Source of the DNA: an uncultured Clostridia bacterium
Lineage (GTDB): Bacteria; Bacillota; Clostridia; Oscillospirales; Ruminococcaceae
Assembly (NCBI GenBank): GCA_947631445.1
Contig: CANRLN010000001.1
Coordinates: 1 to 64,000 of the forward strand
DNA: 64,000 nucleotides
Direction: 5' to 3'
How positions within the stretch are numbered: the stretch's first letter is position 1; each line of letters opens with the position of its first letter. A program made the position numbers and the translations under genes. The notes under the pieces were generated by a model. That model saw only the letters and a list, made by a program, of their open reading frames with translations, was not told the DNA's origin and made no database searches. This document shows, one piece after another, positions 33,575 to 41,197 of the stretch.

Positions 33575-34516
33575 CTATTCCACTTCATAATAAACAAATT
33601 TATTTACAAACAATGCCACAATCGCAAGAACTATTCCTACAATAGCAAAATATATCCAAGCCATAGCAGCAGAATAACCGTGTTGCCATTCGCTTGCCTT
33701 TGAAAGCACAATCTGCATTACTGGGTTGTCGGTGGAAATAAAAGAATCAACAATAGTATATACAACACTTGCAAGAATCATAGGGCTTATGTAAGGCAGG
33801 GTTACTTTCCAGAAAAATTCCCATGAGGTCGCTCCCTCAATCTGTGCCGCCTCCTTTGCCGAAACCGAAATGTTTTGAAGTGCCGATAAAAACAACAATA
33901 TTTGTATGCCAGAATTCCACACAAGATTAAAAATTTGCCCTGTAACGGCTTGTATTGCCATTTCAAGTTTATCGCTTATGCCATACACACCAATAAATTC
34001 AAGCACCTGAGAAACAAGGTCGGTTTGAAACATAGAACTAAACTGTTCAGAACCTCCAGCATATCCGCCACTGCTCATATTGCCGTTTATAATCTCAATA
34101 ACTGGACCTGTGGCAATAATAACCGGCAGAAAAAATACCGACCGCACAAAGGTTCTCCCACGGAATTTCTGATTTAAAATTGTTGCAACAAAAATAGAAA
34201 AGATAAGTATAAGCGGAGTTTTTATAGCTGTGTCTTTAAGCACCGACACAAGAGCCTGTAAATAATCGGTATTGGTTGTAAAAGCGTTTATATAGTTGTG
34301 AAAACCAAAATTGGTAAGCTCCATTTTGCCGTTTATGGGTTTGGTGTCATAAAAAGAATATCTAAAGCATTTAATTAAAGGCAGAATAAAAAAATATATC
34401 ATGCCTACAAACCAAAGGGCAATAAATCCATAGCCATAAAGCGATTTTTTTCGCTCGTAGGACGGCTTTTTTTTAGATTTAATATTTTTATTGTTTTTTA
34501 CATTTTTATTTTTCAA
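33575..34516 (-). CDS. Carbohydrate ABC transporter permease, MalF/UgpA type (second pair)
   Basis: A 313-residue permease with a Lys/Asn-rich N-terminus and six membrane helices. The EAA motif is SAKEAAQIEGATSWEFFWKV near residue 215. A loop of about 40 residues after the third helix is rich in Gly and Ser. The start overlaps the end of the DUF5696 gene by 11 bp, which argues for a direct functional tie between those two products. Confidence 0.9.
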   Translation of the reverse strand: MKNKNVKNNKNIKSKKKPSYERKKSLYGYGFIALWFVGMIYFFILPLIKCFRYSFYDTKPINGKMELTNFGFHNYINAFTTNTDYLQALVSVLKDTAIKTPLILIFSIFVATILNQKFRGRTFVRSVFFLPVIIATGPVIEIINGNMSSGGYAGGSEQFSSMFQTDLVSQVLEFIGVYGISDKLEMAIQAVTGQIFNLVWNSGIQILLFLSALQNISVSAKEAAQIEGATSWEFFWKVTLPYISPMILASVVYTIVDSFISTDNPVMQIVLSKASEWQHGYSAAMAWIYFAIVGIVLAIVALFVNKFVYYEVE

Positions 34517-36866
34517 TATTTTCGCCCTCCTTAAGTTTACTTGTATCTATATTCTGCCCATTGAATTTTATTGTGTTTTGGTCTGTGTCAACCTGCAATA
34601 CAATTTTGTCTGCTCCCTCTCCAAAAACGGCAGTTAAAATATTGTTGTTATCCCCCGAAACGGTATAGCTGGTAAACTCAAGATTGCTTATATACTGCAT
34701 TGTTTGCAAGACAATTTCATTTTGTGCCTTTATATCGCCAAGCCAGCCCGAATAATTGGCATAAAAAAGTGTATCATAGTCGGTGTCGACAACCTCCGAA
34801 GCCTCGCTATAAAAAAAATCATAGTGAAGATTACTTCCCGAAACTATCGCCCTTAAAAATGTTTCGGTAGGGTCGGAGCTTTTGTTTATTGCGGTAACAG
34901 CGTGTTCAATATATCCATGCACCGCCATTTGATAAAACGGAATTTCATAATCTTCTATATTAAAACCACTTGAATATATCGGCAAATCGGTTAAAGCATT
35001 TGCATACGGAATAACATAAGCATTAGGATTTTGCCCTAATACTTTAAGGTCTTTGGAAGCTTTTTCAAGTTTTTTTTCAACCGTCTGCATTGTTTTTTCA
35101 CGGCTAAAGTTTTTCTTTTTTGAATGGTCGCTAACAAGCATACTGTTATAATCTCCAAAGCAAATTCCCTTATAACCTTTGTTTTTAAAGCTGGAAACAA
35201 GCCCGTCCATAACCTCGGAATATTTGGAGGGTGAAAGCAGTGCAGGCGAAACGCTTGTAAGCGGAACACCAAAAGCCACAGAATATTCCGATTGCCTTGA
35301 ATAAGCGTTGGAAATTCTTATTGCAGTCGAACCAAGAACAGGATAATCAAAACTTCCCTTTTCCATAATAGTGTTATCTTGAGAAAGATATATATCGGCA
35401 TTATCCTTTTCTACTTTTTTTATAAGCTTGTCCAAAGCAGATTTTCCGCCAAGTTTAGAACTTGCCGATGCACCGTCTGAAATCTTGTTTTTAATGCTGT
35501 CATTTGTCCAGTCGTTGTAATTAATAGCATAGTCACCTATTCCATTTTCTTTAAGAGCATCTATAATCTTACCTGCCTGTTCAAATCCAGTTGTTTTGGT
35601 TTTCTGATTTATTGGAACGCCAAGCACAGATTTTTTCTTAAGTACACCGCCATAAAAATCCACATAAAAACTTGAGCAGTTTATATTTTCTTTTTTGGAA
35701 AATCCTTGATTTACAAGATAATTTCTATAAACCCTTGCAATATCGGCAGGGTTTAAATCTTTCTGTTTATCCTGCACGGGATAGTAGCAAACTTCTATTT
35801 TATCAGTTTTTATTTTACCTTTTTCAAAAACTGTTATCTGGTCGGTGTTGTCACCACCCATATAATATCCATCGGAACTTCTAAGCTCAAATTGAAAATA
35901 GCAGGTATTATATGTTTGATTGTTCTGTCCGCATACATTAGCCTTTGCAAAACAGTTTCCATCTCCGCTTGAGGCAATTTCAACCAATCCTGCGTTTTTA
36001 CCCACCGTTGCAACCACAGGGAGATATGCCTGTTCGGTTACAGCAGGGGCTTTAAGCGGAACTGCCGTGTAGTCCCTGCCATAAATCTTTTGGGAATATA
36101 CAGGATAATTTCCCTTATTGTTATTATAATTTATAACCGCTCCGCTTCCGTCCGGAACAATCATATAGCCGTCTTGCTGGCTGTCCGCCGCACCGAACTG
36201 AGGAGCAATGGCAATTTTGGTAATCTCTTTTCCGTTTTCTGATTTTATGTTGCTTTCTTTTATATCTTTTGTTTGAACATAAACTTTAAGGCAATCTTTA
36301 TTTAGCTGATAATGCACGGGTATTTCAAATCCGCCCATTCGATATTTATATTTTACAACTATTTCATTTTGGGAGGTTTTATAGGAAATTTTGGAACATT
36401 CATAAGAATACAGGTCAAGCTCCTGTCTTTTCTCCTGCCTTAGGTCGGCATAGGTTATAACAAGTGAGGAGGCAAGCTGTTTACGCTGAACCTTTTTCAT
36501 TGTTTTTCCCTGAACCTTATCCACAACGGCAATGTCGGCATAAGCATTTACTGGACTGTTCCACCAATATTTATCCGCCTGCTTGTCATAAAGTGCGATA
36601 CGGTCGTTTTCCTCATCAAGATAAAGAGCTAAATTATCATTTTCACAAGCAAGTTCACAAAGTTCTATTGCCTGCTTGTCACTAAGACATTCAGCCAAAT
36701 CCTGCTCATCAGAAGTTGTTTTATCATCACTTTGTTCATTATAATCATCTTGTTCAATTTCAGAATTTTCAGAAATAATATTATTGTTGTTTTGTGCAAA
36801 GGCAATTGAGGAATTAACCCCCAAAAGCACAGACAAACAAAGCAGATATACAAAAGCTTTTTTCAT
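34506..36866 (-). CDS. DUF5696 secreted protein, possible glycoside hydrolase-like
   Basis: A 786-residue exported protein. Residues 1-24 form a signal peptide (VYLLCLSVLLGVNSSIAFAQ), followed by an acidic Asn/Asp/Glu-rich stretch to about 60. Residues 70-330 look like a beta-sandwich (LALYLDEENDRIALYDK, YKYRMGGFEIPVHYQL). Residues 380-680 alternate strands and helices like a TIM barrel, with FYVDFYGG, DYAINYNDW, GYKGICFGDYNS and ANYSGW. I recognise the family as DUF5696, which is often found with sugar ABC permeases and Yip1 proteins. Catalysis is inferred, not shown. It has no lipobox. Confidence 0.8.
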   Translation of the reverse strand: MKKAFVYLLCLSVLLGVNSSIAFAQNNNNIISENSEIEQDDYNEQSDDKTTSDEQDLAECLSDKQAIELCELACENDNLALYLDEENDRIALYDKQADKYWWNSPVNAYADIAVVDKVQGKTMKKVQRKQLASSLVITYADLRQEKRQELDLYSYECSKISYKTSQNEIVVKYKYRMGGFEIPVHYQLNKDCLKVYVQTKDIKESNIKSENGKEITKIAIAPQFGAADSQQDGYMIVPDGSGAVINYNNNKGNYPVYSQKIYGRDYTAVPLKAPAVTEQAYLPVVATVGKNAGLVEIASSGDGNCFAKANVCGQNNQTYNTCYFQFELRSSDGYYMGGDNTDQITVFEKGKIKTDKIEVCYYPVQDKQKDLNPADIARVYRNYLVNQGFSKKENINCSSFYVDFYGGVLKKKSVLGVPINQKTKTTGFEQAGKIIDALKENGIGDYAINYNDWTNDSIKNKISDGASASSKLGGKSALDKLIKKVEKDNADIYLSQDNTIMEKGSFDYPVLGSTAIRISNAYSRQSEYSVAFGVPLTSVSPALLSPSKYSEVMDGLVSSFKNKGYKGICFGDYNSMLVSDHSKKKNFSREKTMQTVEKKLEKASKDLKVLGQNPNAYVIPYANALTDLPIYSSGFNIEDYEIPFYQMAVHGYIEHAVTAINKSSDPTETFLRAIVSGSNLHYDFFYSEASEVVDTDYDTLFYANYSGWLGDIKAQNEIVLQTMQYISNLEFTSYTVSGDNNNILTAVFGEGADKIVLQVDTDQNTIKFNGQNIDTSKLKEGENIEK

Positions 36867-36884
36867 ACTGTTTTTCCCCCTTTT

Positions 36885-37514
36885 TTAGCCCATAATTCTA
36901 TACTGAATTTCCATATATACAGTATAGATAAAATTATAAACCTGCTGAAAAAGTAGCAGAACCAGCACAAGCAAAAACAGCAGAATAAACATTGCCCCAA
37001 CCGTTGCAAGCATTGAAACAAGCGTTTTTCCAAACGAATACTGATGTACCGCCCTCATAGCTTGAACCATAAGAATTAGCGACCAACCAAAACCAAGCCA
37101 GTTAAAAAACTCAATCCAAACCGCCTCATCAAGAATAAGAATATTTGAAAGAAAGGTTGAAACAAAACTAAATACAATAAAAGGCACTAAAGCATAAGAG
37201 GTATAAATACAGATGTTTTTAAAAGTACCCTCGCCGTCAAAAAGGGTGCATATGCTCCAGTTGCCAACGCACCATGTAATATAAAATATAACACTTCGCA
37301 GTATAAGCGGAACAACATTAAATATTTTGGTGTAGTGGGTGTTGTACTGAAAGCCTTGCAATCTGTATTCGGCAAGCATGGAGAAAAACAGCATAAATAT
37401 TATAACCACAGAAAATTTAAGCGAACCCCTTTTTTTCCATCTTAAATCTTCAAATCCCTCCACAGGGTGAAATATAACATGTTTTAACCAGCCTATTTCA
37501 GAAAACTCATACAT
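36885..37514 (-). CDS. Yip1 family membrane protein
   Basis: A 209-residue protein with about five membrane helices. A short cytoplasmic start contains LKHVIFHPVEGFEDLRWKKR, the usual beginning of bacterial Yip1-domain proteins. Helices follow at about 35-52, 75-95, 108-130, 140-160 and 170-198. I chose ATG 37514 because AAAGGAGAG lies directly upstream; the longer frame to 37538 would cover that site. In related loci Yip1 proteins sit beside DUF5696 and sugar permeases. The role is unknown, perhaps assembly of the envelope complex. Confidence 0.82.
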   Translation of the reverse strand: MYEFSEIGWLKHVIFHPVEGFEDLRWKKRGSLKFSVVIIFMLFFSMLAEYRLQGFQYNTHYTKIFNVVPLILRSVIFYITWCVGNWSICTLFDGEGTFKNICIYTSYALVPFIVFSFVSTFLSNILILDEAVWIEFFNWLGFGWSLILMVQAMRAVHQYSFGKTLVSMLATVGAMFILLFLLVLVLLLFQQVYNFIYTVYMEIQYRIMG

Positions 37515-37549
37515 TATAAAATCTCTCCTTTCCTGCATTTTTGCGATTT

Positions 37550-39133
37550 TCAGGATTTTTTATGATTTTTAAAAAAACGTACAATACTACCTTTAAGATT
37601 TATTCCCAGATTTTTTATAACAGCATTTAAAATAAGCAGTAGAATTAAAATTATTATAGCCGCCGATATTATGCCGAAATGCTCCGACAGCCATTGTTCA
37701 CGGTAATATTCATATGCTTTATCATAATTTTTACGGCTCTGCGAAATTTTAAAATATTTCATTGCTTGTTTATATTCGCCGTTATAAACACAAGCTTTTC
37801 CAAGTCCAACATATGCAAGGTTGTAACCGCCGTCACGCTTTACAACCTCCTGCCATATCTCAGCAGATTCAGTATATTTTCCGTCCTCATAAAGCTTTAC
37901 CGCACTATGAACATACTTTCCGAAAACCGTTTTGGTATAAATGGTTATATCGTTTTTAGCTCCGTCCAAAATATAAATATCTTCGTCCACCGATTCGAGG
38001 GCGTTGGGTGCTTTAAAACTTCCTTTTTGATTGGAAGATTCGCTTTTCGCTCCAAAGATAAATATAAGTTCACAGTCCTGATTATACTGAAAAACCCTGC
38101 CGGTTTGATAGTCAAGAAGATTAATATATTGGTCATCGGATATGTCAATGTCGGTAAGCTTGGTGGAAAGTTTAACATTGGATGAAATATCCATTGACGA
38201 TTGATTATAATCTCCAAATGTCACACGGTTTATATATACATTGTCCCAGATGTTGTTGCCCGCCGCATTTACTTTTTTAACGGCATCGGTTGAAGTGTTT
38301 GCCGCCTCGGTTACGGTATAAATAAAACCGTCCTTGTCAATATCAAAATTCTTATACTCCACAGGAACGCTTCTTTGCATTGTGTCCAGAGCCTTTTGTG
38401 TGGCAATCTTACGCCAGAATTTCTGAGCAACAACCTTAAAAGACGGTTCTACACGGTTTGCACCATAAAATCCCATAAATTCGCCGTCACTACTAAAAAC
38501 GCAAGCCCCTGTCGTTACCGAACCAACAACCGTATATACATTGTCTGCACCGTCCACAAGAACCTTTTCTGGATTAAAAACCTTTGAATTATAAAGCTCA
38601 GAATTTGGCTTGGTGTAATTTTTAATACTTTTAAGGGTTTTGTAGTCCATAACTTCGCATTTGCACACCCTTGAGTTGTTATAGTCTGCAACATACAGAT
38701 GTGTGATGTCGTTTTCGCTGTCATATTTTGCAAATACACCGTTTGGAGAGGAAAAATTTAAAATTCCGTCCGAATGATACACCCCAATGACCTTGTTTGT
38801 TTTGGTGTCAAGACAAATAATTCGATTGTTTCCCGAATCAGCAATCCAAAGTTGCTCCAACCCTTTAAGATAAAACATATCCTTTGCCCCGTTCAAACTG
38901 TCGGATTCTTCAAGAGATATAAAAAGCTTGCTTTTGGGGTCGCAAAATTCATCAAAACCCATTTGTTTTCCGTCAACAACCCTGTCAACCTTATATCCGC
39001 TTTGAGAGGGAATAGGGTCGCCCCATTTGTCATAGCTGTAAGGATTATAAGGCTCGCTTGCAAAAGCATTTACTGATGATGAAAAAATGAAAACCACTGC
39101 AAATACAACAGATATTAAAGCTTTAATCTTCAT
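37550..39133 (-). CDS. NHL-repeat / TPR membrane-anchored protein
   Basis: A 527-residue exported protein. Signal peptide at 1-25 (VFAVVFIFSSSVNAFASE). Residues 80-400 hold NHL-type beta-propeller blades, for example LEQLWIADSGNNRIICLD, THLYVADYNNSRVCKC and LVDGADNVYTVVG. Residues 405-475 form about two TPR helices pairs (AVKLYEDGKYTESAEIWQEV, AYVGLGKACVYNGEYKQAMK). One membrane helix at about 490-510 and a basic tail anchor it with the propeller outside. The fold suggests a scaffold that binds glycan or protein next to the permeases. Confidence 0.83.
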   Translation of the reverse strand: MKIKALISVVFAVVFIFSSSVNAFASEPYNPYSYDKWGDPIPSQSGYKVDRVVDGKQMGFDEFCDPKSKLFISLEESDSLNGAKDMFYLKGLEQLWIADSGNNRIICLDTKTNKVIGVYHSDGILNFSSPNGVFAKYDSENDITHLYVADYNNSRVCKCEVMDYKTLKSIKNYTKPNSELYNSKVFNPEKVLVDGADNVYTVVGSVTTGACVFSSDGEFMGFYGANRVEPSFKVVAQKFWRKIATQKALDTMQRSVPVEYKNFDIDKDGFIYTVTEAANTSTDAVKKVNAAGNNIWDNVYINRVTFGDYNQSSMDISSNVKLSTKLTDIDISDDQYINLLDYQTGRVFQYNQDCELIFIFGAKSESSNQKGSFKAPNALESVDEDIYILDGAKNDITIYTKTVFGKYVHSAVKLYEDGKYTESAEIWQEVVKRDGGYNLAYVGLGKACVYNGEYKQAMKYFKISQSRKNYDKAYEYYREQWLSEHFGIISAAIIILILLLILNAVIKNLGINLKGSIVRFFKNHKKS

Positions 39134-39145
39134 AGCTTTACCCCC

Positions 39146-40039
39146 TTAATCTTTAATGCCCGAATTTGCCATGGTTTCCATAACGTTACTTTGTGCAGCA
39201 AGAAACACTATAAGCGGAGGTATAAGCAACAAAACCGAACAAGCAAAGGTTACCCCCTGCCTTGCAATACCCGAAAGGGAAATCTGCTGGACGATTGTCG
39301 GCAGGGTTTTAAGTTCCTCTGAATATATAAAAGCACCTGCCTGAAAATTCCATGAACCTTGAAAGGCAAATATTATAAGGGTCATAACAGCAGGTTTTGA
39401 GTTTGGAACAGCAACCTGCCAGCATATTCTAAAAAGTCCCGCACCGTCCACCTTTGCCGCCTCAACAAGCGAATCATGTATTGTTGACATGGATTGACGC
39501 ATTAAAAAAAGTCCCATTGCGGTTGAAATGTTTGGGAGTATCAATGCCCAGTATTTATCTATCATTCCCAGCTTTGCCATAACCAAAAATTGCATAATCC
39601 ATGTTGCAGAAGAACTGAACAGGAGGGCAGTTACAATAATATCGTTTATAAATTTGTTTCCGGGGAATTTGCATTTTGCAAGCACAAACCCTCCGCAACA
39701 GCACACAAAAACATTACATACACATACTGCGGCGGTTGTAAACACAGAATTGAAAACATATCTTGAAAATGGAACCCAAAGGCTTGCTGCAACCTTGAAC
39801 ATATCCGAAAAGTTTTTAAGTGTGGGGTTAAGTACATAAAGTTTTGGAGGAAACACAAACAGTTCTTCCACAGGTTTTAGCGACTGAACCACCGAATAGT
39901 AAAGTGGAAAAATCATAAAAAGTCCCAGTATTGTAAGAAATATAAATATACAAATATCCCCGCCGAGAGAGCCGTTCAATCGTTTTTTCTTTTTTACTTT
40001 TATGTTTTTTTCCAAGGATTTTTTGTTGTGAGATTTCAA
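39146..40039 (-). CDS. Carbohydrate ABC transporter permease, MalG type (first pair)
   Basis: A 297-residue permease, six membrane helices, EAA loop DSLVEAAKVDGAGLFRICWQ near residue 195. The strong GGAGGGG site points to TTG at 40039 as the start; an ATG at 40078 would give 310 residues but lie inside the preceding permease gene and upstream of that ribosome site. It sits 12 bp before the NHL/TPR gene, so the block is tightly packed. Confidence 0.85.
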   Translation of the reverse strand: MKSHNKKSLEKNIKVKKKKRLNGSLGGDICIFIFLTILGLFMIFPLYYSVVQSLKPVEELFVFPPKLYVLNPTLKNFSDMFKVAASLWVPFSRYVFNSVFTTAAVCVCNVFVCCCGGFVLAKCKFPGNKFINDIIVTALLFSSSATWIMQFLVMAKLGMIDKYWALILPNISTAMGLFLMRQSMSTIHDSLVEAAKVDGAGLFRICWQVAVPNSKPAVMTLIIFAFQGSWNFQAGAFIYSEELKTLPTIVQQISLSGIARQGVTFACSVLLLIPPLIVFLAAQSNVMETMANSGIKD

Positions 40040-40055
40040 AACTTCCCCTCCTTTT

Positions 40056-40985
40056 TTAATTTCCGACATATTTTCCAAGCAGTTTGTTTATAAATTTGTT
40101 TGCAAGTAGCATTGCAATAAAAAGTACAAAGCAGACCGCCGAAGCATAGCCCATTTCAAAGCGTATGTTGCCATAATCGGTGGCATGGTTCATAATGGTG
40201 TGGGCAGCATAGTCGGTGGAAGGCAGTCCAACAAGATTTTGCCCAACAATTCCAACCGTAAAAGAAGCAGAAATCTGAACAACCGCCGCAAACAAAAGTT
40301 GAGGTCCCATTGACGGAATTGTAATAAGAAAAAGCTCCTGCCAACGGTTTTTTATGCCCTCAATTGCTCCTGCCTCATACATGGACCTATCAATATTTTG
40401 AAATCCTGCACGGATTGCCAGAAATCCTGCACCCATGGAAATCCATAGCTGAACGACAACCACCACAGGAAGAATATAGTTTGAATCGGTAAGCCATTTT
40501 ATCGGCTGGTTTAAAATTCCCAAATCCATAAGAACCGCATTTAAATATCCGTATGAATCGTCCGAAAGGATAAGTTGCCAGGTAATATAAACCGAAGTTG
40601 TCATGGAGGGAGCATAAAACACAAAGGTAAATATAGTTTTTAAAATCGGTTTCATTTCGTTTATAAGCCATGCAAGCAGAAAACTAAGTATGTAGGAAAA
40701 AGGACCAGTAAATATAGCAAAGATAAGCGTGTTTCTTACCGCCACAAGAAAAACCTTGTCATTAAGAAAAAGGGTATAGAAATTGCTAAGCCCCACAAAT
40801 TTTGGTTTTTGCATCATATTAAAGTCGGTAAAACCCAGGGGAAGCGACATAACAACCGGAATAACGGTAAAAAGCAGAAAAAACACCATAAAAGGAGCAA
40901 GCATAAGATAACAGGAACAGTTTTTTTTCATACTTTTAAGGGTTTTAGATATTTTAGAATTTTTACTTTTTTTATTCTTTGGCAA
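40056..40985 (-). CDS. Carbohydrate ABC transporter permease, MalF/UgpA type (first pair)
   Basis: A 309-residue permease with a basic N-terminus and six membrane helices. The EAA-like loop is SMYEAGAIEGIKNRWQELFL near residue 215; the second Ala of the usual EAA is Gly here. GGAGAG lies before the ATG. The 212-bp gap to the upstream binding-protein gene contains a full interspersed element, which may modulate the ratio of binding protein to permease. Confidence 0.9.
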   Translation of the reverse strand: MPKNKKSKNSKISKTLKSMKKNCSCYLMLAPFMVFFLLFTVIPVVMSLPLGFTDFNMMQKPKFVGLSNFYTLFLNDKVFLVAVRNTLIFAIFTGPFSYILSFLLAWLINEMKPILKTIFTFVFYAPSMTTSVYITWQLILSDDSYGYLNAVLMDLGILNQPIKWLTDSNYILPVVVVVQLWISMGAGFLAIRAGFQNIDRSMYEAGAIEGIKNRWQELFLITIPSMGPQLLFAAVVQISASFTVGIVGQNLVGLPSTDYAAHTIMNHATDYGNIRFEMGYASAVCFVLFIAMLLANKFINKLLGKYVGN

Positions 40986-41068
40986 AATTATTCTCTCCTT
41001 TCTTAAAAATAATTTTATAATAATTATTATTTTAGTTCGTTTTAGTATTCCCCATCAATAGCAATATT

Positions 41069-41192
41069 TGGTTGTGAATAAACAAAATAGTTGTTTATTT
41101 TACTTTTTTATTTGTAGTGTTTCCCCGCCGTAGGCGGGGAAACACACAAGATTTTTTTAATTAATCTTATTTAACAACGCAAATTTACCAAT
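41069..41192 (-). repeat. Interspersed hairpin element, full-length copy inside the operon
   Basis: Ends are TTGGTTGTGAATAAACAAAA and, on the opposite strand, TTGGTAAATTTGCGTTGTTA. The core is a perfect 12-bp stem: GTGTTTCCCCGCCGTAGGCG..GGGGAAACAC at 41118-41145. It lies between the binding-protein and first permease genes and would be part of the mRNA. Confidence 0.8.
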
Positions 41193-41197
41193 ATATT

